From: Tessaracoccus lapidicaptus
GTDB lineage: Bacteria > Actinomycetota > Actinomycetes > Propionibacteriales > Propionibacteriaceae
Length of the DNA: 64,000 bases
Direction: 5' to 3'
NCBI RefSeq assembly: GCF_001693815.1
Contig: NZ_MBQD01000022.1
Coordinates: 124,001 to 188,000, forward strand
Of this stretch, positions 35,673 to 45,482 are shown one piece after another. The notes under the pieces were generated by a model. It was not told the origin of the DNA. It saw only the letters and a program-made list of their open reading frames with translations, and did no database searches. Positions within the stretch are counted from its first letter, which is position 1. Each line of letters starts with the position of its first letter. The translations under genes and the position numbers were made by a program.

Positions 35673-36546
35673 GGCGCCGGGCCGGATCTCAGTGCTGGTC
35701 GACGATGTGTCGGTGCGGTACCGGACCGAGACCTCCAACGTGGACGCGTTGCCGCCGGCTAAACGTGTCCTCGCCAGGGCCGGCCAGGCCATCGGGCTGA
35801 CCACCTACACCGGGGTCGACGCCCTGAAGGGCATCAGTTTCGTCGCGCGTGAGGGTGAGCACATCGGCCTGGTTGGTGCGAACGGGTCTGGCAAGTCGAC
35901 GCTGCTGCGCGTGATCGCCGGAGTCGAGCCTCCCCGCACCGGTCGCGTGCTTGCTGAGGCCACGCCGGTTCTCCTGGGAGTGAGCGCGGCGATGATGCCG
36001 GCCCTGACAGGGGAGAGGAATGTTCGGCTCGGCCTGTTGGCGCTCGGCTTCCATCCCGACGAGATCACCGAGATCATGCCCGGGGTGATCAAGCTCGCCG
36101 GCATCGGCGATGCCATCCACCGCCCCATGAAAACGTACTCCTCCGGCATGGGCGCGCGGCTGCGGTTCGCCATTGCGGCGGCGGCGCAGCCGAGCATCCT
36201 GCTGATCGATGAGGCGCTCGGGACGGGCGACGCCGCCTTCGCGGACCGCAGTAAGCGCAAGATCGATGAACTCCGCGCTGGGGCGGGCACTATCTTCCTG
36301 GTGTCGCACGCTGCGCAGACCATCGAGGAGATGTGCACCCGCGCCATCTGGCTGCACATGGGTGAGCTCATCATCGATGGACCTGCCGTGGAAGTAGCCA
36401 GAGCATACCGATGGTGGGCACACTTGGTCGCCAAGGAAGATTTTCAGGCAGCCGACGAAGCGTTCACCCTGGCTCGCCAAGGACGCCCCAGAATCCCGCC
36501 CAGTAGTGGTTCCAAACCGCTCTCAAATCACGAAGGACCCGCGTGA
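35659..36546 (+). CDS. Polysaccharide export ABC ATPase (Wzt/TagH-like)
   Basis: 295 residues. Walker A GANGSGKST, the family's LGVSAAMMPALTGERN segment, signature YSSGMGARL and Walker B ILLIDEALGTGD are all intact. The protein lacks the long C-terminal carbohydrate-binding domain of O-antigen Wzt, so it is closer to TagH-like or chain-length-independent ATPases. It overlaps the permease gene by 14 bases and the following gene by 4. It powers export of the polymer made by this locus. Confidence 0.9.
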   Translation: MAASEAPGRISVLVDDVSVRYRTETSNVDALPPAKRVLARAGQAIGLTTYTGVDALKGISFVAREGEHIGLVGANGSGKSTLLRVIAGVEPPRTGRVLAEATPVLLGVSAAMMPALTGERNVRLGLLALGFHPDEITEIMPGVIKLAGIGDAIHRPMKTYSSGMGARLRFAIAAAAQPSILLIDEALGTGDAAFADRSKRKIDELRAGAGTIFLVSHAAQTIEEMCTRAIWLHMGELIIDGPAVEVARAYRWWAHLVAKEDFQAADEAFTLARQGRPRIPPSSGSKPLSNHEGPA

Positions 36547-38576
36547 CGCACGATCGACTACGCCGCTTTGGGAAACACCTAAAGCTCCCCAGAGCCCGGG
36601 TGATGCTATTGGTCCTCGCCTTGCTGATAGGCGGCGTCACCTTCTGGATTGCCCTGGACGCGTCATTAGGGATTCCGCGCTCTGCGACAGTCGCGATCGT
36701 TGCGGCTATCTCCCTCTCGGCCCCACTGGTAGCGACCCAGAGACTCTCAAGGACTCTTGCCCGGAGTCTTAGGGAACAGCGTGTGCAGCACAAGACGATC
36801 GTCAAGGAGCTCTCGAGGGTCCTCTACTACGCCAAGGAGTTGAAGCCAGACCGGGACAGTTTGACGACTGCACCCCGCGGAACAGCCAAGGTTGCTCCGA
36901 GCGTGCATGCAGCGGCGCCCGCCAGATCCGATGCTTCCCCCAGCCTCACCCCCCCTCGAGCCGCACCCTCCACTCCCAAGGCTGCAGGGGGGGACATCGC
37001 GTCGTACGTGCCGGTAGCGGCTTCGGAACGGGCCCGATGGAGCGAGGACCACACGGCGGGACGTCGCTATACGCCTACTCAAACCGATCCCCCTTATCGA
37101 ACGACAGGACTCCCGTTCACCCGAGATGTCGTCGTCGCGATGATCGCGGACGATTTCACTTTCAACAGTTTCAAATACGAGTTCGACGTTAAAAGGCTGA
37201 CGCCGACGAATTGGCGATCGGTGTTCGAGGACAGTCAACCCACGCTCTTCCTATGCGAATCCGCCTGGCAGGGGGGATCCCCGCAGGAACACCCCTGGCA
37301 GGCCAAGGTCTACGCCTCGATCAGATGGCCTCAGGAGAATCGGGTCGACCTGCTCAGTATTCTTGACTATTGCAGGGCTGCAGGTATTCCGACGGTATTT
37401 TGGAATAAGGAAGATCCCACGCATTTCTCGGATCGGATTAACGACTTCGTTCGGACTGCGTGCCTGTTCGACTATGTCTTCACTACCGCTGAGGAGTGTG
37501 TGGATGGGTACTTGAAGCACGCTGGCGCACGGCACGCGGATGTCCTCCCCTTCGCTGTGCAGCCCATGTTGTTCAATCCGCAGGGCTCCCAGGACGCGCG
37601 GGACGATGTGAACTTTGCCGGCACATGGTACGCAATGTACCCCGAGAGATCGCTCGTGGCAGAGCAGATCATGGATCTCGTGCTCGGCACAGGGCGCGAA
37701 CTCGTGATCTACAATAGAATGTTCGCTGATAAGTCCGCGCGATATGCCTACCCCGAACGGTATAGCCAGTACATCCGCCCGGCTATTTCTTATCAAGAGA
37801 CTGCTCGGGCCTTCCGGCGCTCTCAGTACGGTATAACTCTAAATACCGTGACGTCATCGCCGACCATGTTCGCACGGCGTATCTTCGAACTTGCAGCTTC
37901 TGGAGCCGTGGTCCTGTCTAACTCCTCCCAAGGTGTTCGGAACTTCTTTGGCGACTCAGTCATATATGCCGATGTCGAACCCGAGCGCTTTCTGTCGCTG
38001 ACGGAGGACGCTCGCCGAGATCTCCAGAGGAGGGCTATGGCCATCGCGCTCGATAACACCTACGGGCATCGAGCCGAAACCATTCTTGGCGCCCTCGGCA
38101 TGAAGTTCGAGAGTCGATATGCGTCTCCACAGCTGGCCGGAGTAGTCGAAACCCAAGCAGAATTTGACGCGTTGTACTCTCAATGGGCGTCGCGCCCTGA
38201 CTTCGGAGATCTTCTGACAGTGGTAGGGCGCAACTCTGACCATGGACTCATCATGGACCTGATGCGTGAGAAGCGACCGCATGTAGTCGTCGTGGCGGAA
38301 GACGATGTCGCGAGCGGGAGAGTTCGCACGAGAAGCGTTATGAATCGTCCCGGTGCTATCCTCACTAAGCGCAACCGCCCTGTGCCGTCGATTGAGGACG
38401 TGAAATGGCTCCAGGCGCACTCCGTGTATGAACAGTCCGTCATAGAGTTGGCTGGCTCCGCCTCGAGTCGCTTCAGATTCGGACCGGCGAACCCCAGCGC
38501 CACCCCGTACGTGCCCGCGGCGCAGCTAGGGACATACCTGTTGCGTCCGGCAGAGTCTTTCAGCTACATGGTGTAG
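36543..38576 (+). CDS. Membrane-anchored CgeB-like glycosyltransferase
   Basis: 677 residues: two membrane segments (about 20-38 and 47-65), a short helical stretch, a Pro/Ala-rich linker (about 105-150), and a CgeB/GT1-like domain (about 190-540) with FWNKEDPTHF (286-295) and NTVTSSPTMFARRIFELAA. The last 125 residues match no family I recognise. A second protein in this locus (45483-47363) shares the central domain with the same motifs. CgeB-type proteins are presumed transferases that decorate surface polymers. The GC content falls from here onwards. Confidence 0.7.
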   Translation: MTHDRLRRFGKHLKLPRARVMLLVLALLIGGVTFWIALDASLGIPRSATVAIVAAISLSAPLVATQRLSRTLARSLREQRVQHKTIVKELSRVLYYAKELKPDRDSLTTAPRGTAKVAPSVHAAAPARSDASPSLTPPRAAPSTPKAAGGDIASYVPVAASERARWSEDHTAGRRYTPTQTDPPYRTTGLPFTRDVVVAMIADDFTFNSFKYEFDVKRLTPTNWRSVFEDSQPTLFLCESAWQGGSPQEHPWQAKVYASIRWPQENRVDLLSILDYCRAAGIPTVFWNKEDPTHFSDRINDFVRTACLFDYVFTTAEECVDGYLKHAGARHADVLPFAVQPMLFNPQGSQDARDDVNFAGTWYAMYPERSLVAEQIMDLVLGTGRELVIYNRMFADKSARYAYPERYSQYIRPAISYQETARAFRRSQYGITLNTVTSSPTMFARRIFELAASGAVVLSNSSQGVRNFFGDSVIYADVEPERFLSLTEDARRDLQRRAMAIALDNTYGHRAETILGALGMKFESRYASPQLAGVVETQAEFDALYSQWASRPDFGDLLTVVGRNSDHGLIMDLMREKRPHVVVVAEDDVASGRVRTRSVMNRPGAILTKRNRPVPSIEDVKWLQAHSVYEQSVIELAGSASSRFRFGPANPSATPYVPAAQLGTYLLRPAESFSYMV

Positions 38577-38582
38577 GAAATC

Positions 38583-40538
38583 ATGATCACACCCACGTTA
38601 AGCATCGTCGTCCCCACCTACAACTGCTTCGACAAGATGCGGGAGTCGCTGTCCTCGCTTGAGCGAATAGCACAACTGGTAGCGCTTCAGCTCGTTATTG
38701 TTGACGATCGCTCAAATGACATGACATATGAGCACCTTCAGGAATGGGTGGACTCCCGCCCCTATGCTCAACTGACGCAACTGGCCGTAAACTCGGGAAG
38801 CGCCGCAGCTCCGAGAAATGCAGGTATTGAGCTCGCGGACGCGCCTTACGTGTACTTCCACGACGCGGACGACGTTCTTCTCCCAGAAGGCCTGGCTGCC
38901 GCGTTGAACCGGGCCCTTGCATCGGGAGCCGACGTAGTGCGTGGTCCGCTTGTAGTGCGCGAGGGGAACAGCGGCGAACGTCTGAGTGACGATATCCCGG
39001 AATGGGAGTCGCTCAAGACCGACACCGAGAAGCTGCGCGCGATAGTCAGGCGTCAGAGCCTGACCTGCAGCTCGATCTTTCGTCGCGCGTTGTTACGAGA
39101 GCATCAGATCAGCTTCGATCCCGGCCGGCGCATCGGCGAGGATATCGTGTTCACGGCCCGCGCTTTGGTCGCTGCCCGCTCTGTGCTTTTCGAAAGACAG
39201 CCACTTCGCATCTATGTGAAGTCCCACGAGCCTCGTACAGCCTCTGTTACTCAACGAATCACTTCTGCTGATTTCGGGGACTTCGTCAGGTCCTGGGAGG
39301 ATGTCGAGAATATCCTCGATCTGCGTGGAATCAGCTTCGTGCGAGAGCACGGACTCGCCTCGATCCAGTACGCCGTCCGTCAGTACATTTGGTTTGGAAC
39401 CGAGCCTCTGACGGAGTCCGATTTCCGGCAGTTCTCCGATTTCTGCCTCAAGCACTGGTCAGCCATCTCAACGATGCGGTTCGCTGATCGTGTATCGGAC
39501 GTACTGGTCCACGCGCGCAGAGGAGATCACGCCTCGTTTACTCGCGAGACTCGACTGCGACTAGTCGTTGCGGGACACGACCTCAAGTTCATGTCGACCG
39601 TGCTCCCGGCCCTTGAAAAGCGTTGCATTGTGCGTACCGATCTCTGGGGCGGCCACAATGTGCATGATGAGCACGTCAGCAAGGAGATGGTAGCCTGGGC
39701 CGACATAGTGTGGGCCGAATGGCTACTAGGGGCATCCGTCTGGTATTCTGAGCAGCTAACGCCACAGCAACGGCTTATCATTCGCGCGCATCGCTCCGAG
39801 ATGGTGGCGGATTATGGTGATCGTGTTCGATGGGACCGAGTCCATGCTGTCGTGACCATCGCACCGCACACCCTGTCGGCATTCCGGGACCGTTTTGACA
39901 TCCCGAATGAGAAGATGTGGCTCTTGCCGAATAGCTTTGACTGTCCGAGCTACCGAGTCGATGACGAGCGGCGTTCACACTCCACTATCGGAATGATCGG
40001 GGCTGTTCCCCGGCTCAAGGGATTCCGCCGTGCACTGCGCGTGCTTGCCAAGGTGCGCCAGTCCGTGCCTGAGGCGGAGTTGCACGTCTTTGGCCGACGG
40101 CCGGAGGAGCTGGAGTGGCTGATGCGTGACCCCGCTGAAAGAGCATACTTCGAGGGCTGTCGCACGTTCATCGAAGAGGCGGAATTGATGGGCGCTGTCG
40201 TGTACAGGGGGTGGGTGGACACTAAGCATGCACTAACTGAAGTGTCGCTAGTGGTCTCTTGCAGCGATTATGAGGGCATGCAGGTTGCAGTTGGTGACGC
40301 GTTCTGCGCAGGCGCCGTGGCACTCATTCTGCCGTGGGAGGGTGCTCGGGAGTGTTATCCAAGCGAGTTCGTCGTGTCGGACGAGAGGGTCATGGCTGAG
40401 CGTATCGTCGAGTACATGGAGAACGAGGGGCTTCGACGTCAGCACGCGATGCAAGGACGTGAATGGATTCAAGATCGATATCACGCACAGCGCACAGAAG
40501 AAGAAATCGAAAGACTGCTGTCAGAGATTAGAACCTAA
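38583..40538 (+). CDS. Two-domain glycosyltransferase (GT2 plus GT4)
   Basis: 651 residues. The N-terminal half is a GT2 domain: SIVVPTYNCFDKM, VIVDDRSND, and the metal-binding HDADD (93-97). The C-terminal half (about 325-645) is GT-B type with PNSFDCPSYR, HVFGRRPEELEW and DYEGMQVAVGDAF, typical of GT4. Such fusions make two consecutive linkages of a repeat unit. It lies 6 bases after the CgeB-like gene and shares one base with the next (TAATG). Codons are noticeably more AT-rich than in the flanking core genes. Confidence 0.8.
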   Translation: MITPTLSIVVPTYNCFDKMRESLSSLERIAQLVALQLVIVDDRSNDMTYEHLQEWVDSRPYAQLTQLAVNSGSAAAPRNAGIELADAPYVYFHDADDVLLPEGLAAALNRALASGADVVRGPLVVREGNSGERLSDDIPEWESLKTDTEKLRAIVRRQSLTCSSIFRRALLREHQISFDPGRRIGEDIVFTARALVAARSVLFERQPLRIYVKSHEPRTASVTQRITSADFGDFVRSWEDVENILDLRGISFVREHGLASIQYAVRQYIWFGTEPLTESDFRQFSDFCLKHWSAISTMRFADRVSDVLVHARRGDHASFTRETRLRLVVAGHDLKFMSTVLPALEKRCIVRTDLWGGHNVHDEHVSKEMVAWADIVWAEWLLGASVWYSEQLTPQQRLIIRAHRSEMVADYGDRVRWDRVHAVVTIAPHTLSAFRDRFDIPNEKMWLLPNSFDCPSYRVDDERRSHSTIGMIGAVPRLKGFRRALRVLAKVRQSVPEAELHVFGRRPEELEWLMRDPAERAYFEGCRTFIEEAELMGAVVYRGWVDTKHALTEVSLVVSCSDYEGMQVAVGDAFCAGAVALILPWEGARECYPSEFVVSDERVMAERIVEYMENEGLRRQHAMQGREWIQDRYHAQRTEEEIERLLSEIRT

Positions 40539-41275
40539 TGGCATCGACCGCGATTAGCATTTCCATATATGGGAGTTGCGTATCCCGGGATACAGTAGAT
40601 CTTTCGACATCCCGCGGCGCCCGTGTCTCCAGATATGTCGCACGGCATTCTCTTCTGTCCTACGGGACCGACGCCAGTAGGTATTTCCCCAGTCGCCTAC
40701 CGTTAGAAAGCCCTTTTCAGCGGCGACAGGTAGCGGCTGACATTGAAGGACACCAGTTGGACAATTTTGTCAGCGAAGTGACTCATGGTGATCTCATTCT
40801 CTGGGATCTCATTGATGAACGGCATGGTTGCGTGCGGTTCGCAGATGGGTCGTACGTCACGCGTAGTGTCGAGATGCTTGCATCTCCCAGTCTACGGCGA
40901 GTGCTCGAGCTAGGCCGACTGATCGCGTTCGGGACGGAGGAGCATTATTCTATGTGGACGCATGCGGCAGATCAATTTGTCCATCGCCTGAGGCGGATCG
41001 GCGTGATCGACCAAACGGTCATGCTGGCGCCGGACTGGGCGCTCTCGACGGTGTCGGGCGTACCGACACCCGCTTCTTGGGGGTTCTCAGCCGATATGGC
41101 GAACGCTTCATATGGGCGCTATTACCGCCATGTTGCCGAGTTGGGGGTACGTCAGGTCATAGTCACTGACACGCTGGCGGATGAACAGCATCGGTGGGGG
41201 CTCGCGCCGTTCCATTATGCGAATAGTGTCTATGCCAGACTGTGGCGCGATGCAACAGATTGTGACGAGATATGA
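40538..41275 (+). CDS. DUF6270-like protein
   Basis: 245 residues, soluble. N-terminal SIYGSCVSRDT and the central LILWDLIDERHG are the conserved blocks of DUF6270, a family found in capsule and exopolysaccharide loci whose role is unknown. The GSC at the start of the first strand and late Asp/His residues recall SGNH-type esterases, so a sugar acyl-transfer or deacetylation role is possible but unproven. It overlaps both neighbours and is co-translated with them. Confidence 0.65.
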   Translation: MASTAISISIYGSCVSRDTVDLSTSRGARVSRYVARHSLLSYGTDASRYFPSRLPLESPFQRRQVAADIEGHQLDNFVSEVTHGDLILWDLIDERHGCVRFADGSYVTRSVEMLASPSLRRVLELGRLIAFGTEEHYSMWTHAADQFVHRLRRIGVIDQTVMLAPDWALSTVSGVPTPASWGFSADMANASYGRYYRHVAELGVRQVIVTDTLADEQHRWGLAPFHYANSVYARLWRDATDCDEI

Positions 41276-42912
41276 CAGCGCTGCTGGCCGATGAGTGGGA
41301 TACTCTTCTCCGCGAGTATGACGGTCGCTTCCCTGACGAGACGCCGCCGGGGTGGGAGGTTCTGATCGCGCATGGAAAGTTTACGGCGACATTCCCCAAC
41401 CGTGTGACTCACGAATGTCGATTGGACAGCTATGAGTCGTTTTGGAACGTCTCGCCGGTCACGGACCCGACGACCAGCACCCTCTGGCGGAACTCGCTGC
41501 GCTATCTGTTAGAGATCGACGATAATGCCGAAGGTTGGTCGGTAATTGTCAATGTCCTCCAAGCTTTCATTCAGTACATCGACCGGCTAGCTCCATCCTA
41601 TGATGAACTGCGCTCGGGCAGCTTGGATCATCAAATGTCACTAGGACTGAGAGTTGTTGGGAGATTGCGCTCCCGACTCGTCGCCTCAGTGCTGCCTGAC
41701 TGGTCCCGTCGCGAAGTCGATGATGTTCTCTGCAACGTTGTCGCTCGGCTGGCATTGATCATCCAGGAAGCAGTTCAGTTCCTGGACAACAATCACGGCG
41801 TGATGTTGGCAATCGCGTGTGAGCAAGCCAGTCTCGTCTTCCGAGACGTGGCCGGAATCGCGGACATCAGAGCCCGCAGCGACCGTTTCTTGTCTTCATG
41901 CCTTGATATAGTCTTCGACGAGCAAGGCATCGCCCGTGAGAACACGCCGCTCTACCAGAAGATGTACGTTGAATTGCTTCGACAAGTGGTTTCTTTTCGG
42001 ACTTGGTCGCGTGATTCGGCGGATGCATCGAGCCAGTTGATCACTCGCATGGCGGACCGGGCTGAGCAGGCGTTGGCGCTCATGCTCCTGCCGAATGGGC
42101 ACGTCCCAGCGATAGGGGACTCTTCAGGCGGAGGTTGTTCCTACCTGCCTCAAAGCGGTACCCTCTTTAGCGCCGACAGTGGCTGTTATTTCACGAAGAC
42201 TGATGAGACCTATGTATCGGCCGTCTGTGGATTTCGAGGAGTCATTCACAAACAGGCTGACGACATGTCTATGACGCTTTGGCATCGTGGGATGAGTTTG
42301 ATCCGCGACGCGGGAATCATTGGCTACGACGAGAACGACTCCCGCGCAGTGGCGGTGCGTTCGCAACGAGGCCACTCGGGATTCTTCTTGCAGAGGTTTG
42401 ATGGTCTCAGCGCTCGCCAGCTTATATCATTCGGACGAAACACCTCACGTATACTGGGCCATATTGAGCTCACCCGCACCCCCTCCTCGGATCTGTTGAC
42501 CATGGAGAAGGTGCATGATGGACGTTCAGCCCTCCGGCGCGTGATGGAAATTGATCGCCAAGAGAATCGGATTTCGTTGGTGGATTCGGTCGTTTCACGT
42601 CCGTCGGAAGATGATCAGAGGATCAGTCGGTTTTTGGTTGATCCATCTCTGTCCTTGCGGGTAGGTCCGGATGGGTTGCGGCTGACCGGCGGGGGTCGGT
42701 GGCTAGCCATTCGAGCGATTGGCGAATACGATCTCGTAGTTGTCCGTGGGCATGAAGGAGCAATGTCCGACGGGTGGGAGGGATCACAAAGTCTCACCAG
42801 GGGCTTTGTTTCTAGCGCGCCCTACTCGAGTGAACCGACGTGGGCGGTGGAGTTCCATCATCGTGGCCGGCACGCGGGATCCTGCATCCAGTTCGACATT
42901 TCGTTCGGGTGA
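41272..42912 (+). CDS. Heparinase II/III-like polysaccharide lyase family protein
   Basis: 546 residues without signal peptide: an all-alpha toroid domain with LDNNHGVMLA (173-179) and RENTPLYQKMY (222-232), then the beta-sheet domain with HKQADDMSMTL near 326-336. These are the positions of the Asn, His and Tyr groups used by heparinase II/III-type lyases. The usual HKHADD is HKQADD here. Proteins of this kind are common in glycosyltransferase loci and may edit or release the polymer. It overlaps the DUF6270 gene by 4 bases (ATGA) and ends the operon. Confidence 0.75.
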   Translation: MTALLADEWDTLLREYDGRFPDETPPGWEVLIAHGKFTATFPNRVTHECRLDSYESFWNVSPVTDPTTSTLWRNSLRYLLEIDDNAEGWSVIVNVLQAFIQYIDRLAPSYDELRSGSLDHQMSLGLRVVGRLRSRLVASVLPDWSRREVDDVLCNVVARLALIIQEAVQFLDNNHGVMLAIACEQASLVFRDVAGIADIRARSDRFLSSCLDIVFDEQGIARENTPLYQKMYVELLRQVVSFRTWSRDSADASSQLITRMADRAEQALALMLLPNGHVPAIGDSSGGGCSYLPQSGTLFSADSGCYFTKTDETYVSAVCGFRGVIHKQADDMSMTLWHRGMSLIRDAGIIGYDENDSRAVAVRSQRGHSGFFLQRFDGLSARQLISFGRNTSRILGHIELTRTPSSDLLTMEKVHDGRSALRRVMEIDRQENRISLVDSVVSRPSEDDQRISRFLVDPSLSLRVGPDGLRLTGGGRWLAIRAIGEYDLVVVRGHEGAMSDGWEGSQSLTRGFVSSAPYSSEPTWAVEFHHRGRHAGSCIQFDISFG

Positions 42913-43017
42913 TGCAGCGTCGCCCCAGCGTTGGTCTTGGACAGGCTTAGGACTGCTGCAGGAGTTGGTGACATCTGATCTGTGACGCCGTGGGGCGTCG
43001 CTGGAAGGATGTGTACC

Positions 43018-43312
43018 GTGCCTAAGCCCTACCCCCAGGAGTTCCGCGACGATGTCGTCAACGTCGCTCGCCGACGTGAGGCCGGTCAGACGATCAAGCA
43101 GATCGCGGCCGACTTCGGGATCGCCGAGTCATGTCTGCGCAACTGGATGCGCGCCGCTGGCGTCGACGACGGGGCTCAAGCCCGGCACCACGGCGACGGA
43201 GAACGCCGAGCTGCGCGAAGCGAAGAAACGGATCCGGCTGCTGGAGCAGGAGAACGAGGTCTTGCGCCGGGCAGCGGCGTATCTGTCGCAGGCGAACCTG
43301 CCGGGAAAATGA
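43018..43312 (+). pseudogene. IS3 transposase OrfA, frameshifted
   Basis: GTG 43018 opens a helix-turn-helix protein (PKPYPQEFRDDVV..., KQIAADFGIAESCLRNWM). After VDDG the frame changes at a run of four G near 43171-43174; the coiled-coil end (ENAELREAKKRIRLLEQENE) continues one frame over and stops at TGA 43310-43312. One inserted G explains the break. Confidence 0.8.
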
Positions 43313-44195
43313 TGTACCCGCTCGTGCGTGAGCTCGCCGCCGACGGGATTCCCGTCGCGGTGACGTGCCGGGTCCTCAAGCTCGCCCGCCAGCCCTACTA
43401 CCGCTGGCTCACCCATCCGATCGGCGAGCGAGAGCTCGTTGCCGCGTATCGGGCCAACGCATTGTTCGACGCTCACCGTGACGACCCGGAGTTCGGGCAC
43501 CGTCTGCTGGCGGACGAGGCCCGCGACGCCGGTCAGGCGATGGCGGACCGCACCGCCTGGCGGATCACCTCTGCCAATCGCTGGTGGAGCGCGTTCGGGA
43601 AGAAACGAGGCGCCAACGGGAAGAAGCCGGGACCCCGGCCCACGACGACCTCGTCGAACGCGACTTCACCGCCAAGGGACCGAACCAGGTGTGGCTGACC
43701 GACATCACCGAACACCCCACCGGCGAGGGCAAGCTCTACCTGTGCGCGGTCAAGGACCTCTGGTCCGGCCGGATCGTCGGCTACTCCATCGATGCCCGCA
43801 TGAAGTCCCGCCTGGCCGTGCAGGCGCTGAACAACGCGGTCACCGCCCGCGCAGCGCTAGGCGTCGACGTCGCCGGCTGCATCGTGAATTCCGACCGCGG
43901 GTCGCAGTTTCGGGCACGCAAGTAGCTCGCCGCGCTACGGCACCACAGGCTCGTCGGCTCCATGGGGCAGGTCGGGACCAGCGCCGACAACGCGGCCATG
44001 GAGTCCTTCTTCGCCCTCCTACAGAAGAATGTCCTGGACCGCCGTCGCTGGGCCACCCGACAGGACCTGCGGATCCAGATCGTGACCTGGATCGAACGCA
44101 CCTACCACCGCCGACGACGACAGACCCGACTCGGCCGCTTGCCCCCCATCGAATACGAGACGATCATGACCACACCGGCCCTCCAGGCCGCCTAA
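43309..44195 (+). pseudogene. IS3 transposase OrfB, frameshift and stop codon
   Basis: ATG 43309 overlaps the OrfA stop. A missing C in the run near 43641-43645 shifts the frame (KKPGP to [11 protein letters not shown]), and a TAG at 43923-43925 interrupts the core. The DDE residues can still be read: Asp in LTDITEH, Asp in VNSDRGSQF and Glu in NAAMESF. The C-terminal half after the stop is otherwise intact to PALQAA. Confidence 0.85.
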
Positions 44196-44246
44196 CCCAA
44201 CCTGTCACCAAGACGTGCAGCAGTCCCCTCTTCTTGCTGCCTTCGA

Positions 44247-45398
44247 TCAGACGCTGCTGGGAGTGAAGTCTGAGAGTCGCTTGCCTACCGCTAGCAATTC
44301 GCAGATGGCGGCCACACTTCTTTCAGCAGCCCGTCCGTCCCCGTAAGGGTTGGTAGCCCGGGCCATCGACTCATAGAGCGCCAGATCGTCGATGAGGGAC
44401 GAAGTCGCCTCAACGATCTTGGAGACTTCGGTGCCAATTAGCTTCACGGTTCCTGCTTCGACCGCCTCGGGCCGCTCGGTGTTATCGCGGAGCACCAAGA
44501 CCGGCTTGGCCAGGCTGGGGGCCTCCTCCTGGACGCCGCCAGAATCGGTCAGGATGATGCGTGCCCATTTCTGGGCGTGTACAAATTCTGAGTATTCAAG
44601 TGGATCTGTAACGACCACGTTGTCGAGATCCTTGACGGCAGGCTCAACCTGTTCCCGCACCAAGGGATTCTTGTGAGCGGGGAAGACAACAAGGTACTCG
44701 GGATAGTTCTGCGCGACGGTGGCGACAGCCTCGCCGATACGGCGCATCGGCTCGCCCCAGTTCTCACGTCGATGTGTTGTTAGAAGAATCATCGGTCGGT
44801 CAGCCTCGTGCTCCTTGCGCAGCCGCTTGTCACTGAACTGCACATCATGGGCTGCCGTCCAGTTGAGCGCATCAATGACGGTATTCCCCGTCACCACGAT
44901 CTTTGCCGGGTCAACGTTTTCGCGTAGCAGGTTGTCGCGCGAGGTAGTCGTGGGGGCAAGGTGAAGTGACGTGACCTGTCCCGCGATCCTGCGGTTGGCC
45001 TCCTCTGGGAACGGGGAGTGGATGTCGCCTGACCGGAGGCCTGCCTCGAGGTGAACCACCGGGATCAACCGATAGAAGCAAGCGATGGCTGCGATGGCCA
45101 CTGTGGTGGTGTCGCCCTGGACCACAACCGCGTCGGGTTTCGTCTCTTCCAACACTGGATCGAGCAGGCTCGCGATGCGCGCTGTGAGCTCATTCAAGGT
45201 GCTGCCGTGCTTGAACACCTTGAGGTCCAGATCAGGTTTGATGCCGAACCAGCGGTTGACCTGATCCATCATTTCCTGGTGCTGGCCTGTGCTGACCACG
45301 AATGGCTCGAGCACCGGCGACGCTTCGAGTGCCTTGATGAGCGGGGCCATCTTCACCGCTTCCGGGCGAGTGCCGTAAATGACCATTACCCGCTTCAT
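44247..45398 (-). CDS. wecB: UDP-N-acetylglucosamine 2-epimerase (non-hydrolysing)
   Basis: 383 residues. MVIYGTRPEAVKMAPLI at the N-terminus, VVQGDTTT, HLEAGLRSGD and ILTDSGGVQEEAPSL are the family's substrate-binding blocks. It converts UDP-GlcNAc to UDP-ManNAc, the substrate of WecC, so both enzymes for UDP-ManNAcA are in this locus. The gene faces the glycosyltransferase operon across the IS element. ATG 45398 has GGAGG upstream. Confidence 0.95.
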   Translation of the reverse strand: MKRVMVIYGTRPEAVKMAPLIKALEASPVLEPFVVSTGQHQEMMDQVNRWFGIKPDLDLKVFKHGSTLNELTARIASLLDPVLEETKPDAVVVQGDTTTVAIAAIACFYRLIPVVHLEAGLRSGDIHSPFPEEANRRIAGQVTSLHLAPTTTSRDNLLRENVDPAKIVVTGNTVIDALNWTAAHDVQFSDKRLRKEHEADRPMILLTTHRRENWGEPMRRIGEAVATVAQNYPEYLVVFPAHKNPLVREQVEPAVKDLDNVVVTDPLEYSEFVHAQKWARIILTDSGGVQEEAPSLAKPVLVLRDNTERPEAVEAGTVKLIGTEVSKIVEATSSLIDDLALYESMARATNPYGDGRAAERSVAAICELLAVGKRLSDFTPSSV

Positions 45399-45482
45399 GC
45401 ATCCTCCTGGGTTCAGCGTGACAGAGACGAATGTTCTCTGAGCATAGGCTGCGGCCGGGCCGCATATGAAGTCACGGTCCCG

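Larger units (their letters stand above)
42950..44226 (+). mobile_element. Degenerate IS3-family insertion sequence
   Basis: Inverted ends GGACTGCTGCA...TTGGTGACA (42950-42973) and their partner at 44203-44226 enclose about 1.28 kb with an orfA/orfB transposase pair overlapping at ATGA, all typical of the IS3 family. Both orfs are broken (see below), so the copy cannot move on its own. No clear target duplication was seen. It lies between the heparinase-like gene and wecB. Confidence 0.85.

Noticed and set aside
43160-43180. Programmed frameshift in IS3 orfA
   Set aside because: The usual programmed site lies at the orfA/orfB overlap (A run near 43306). The shift in the G run is in mid-domain and is accompanied by two further lesions, so decay is the simpler reading.
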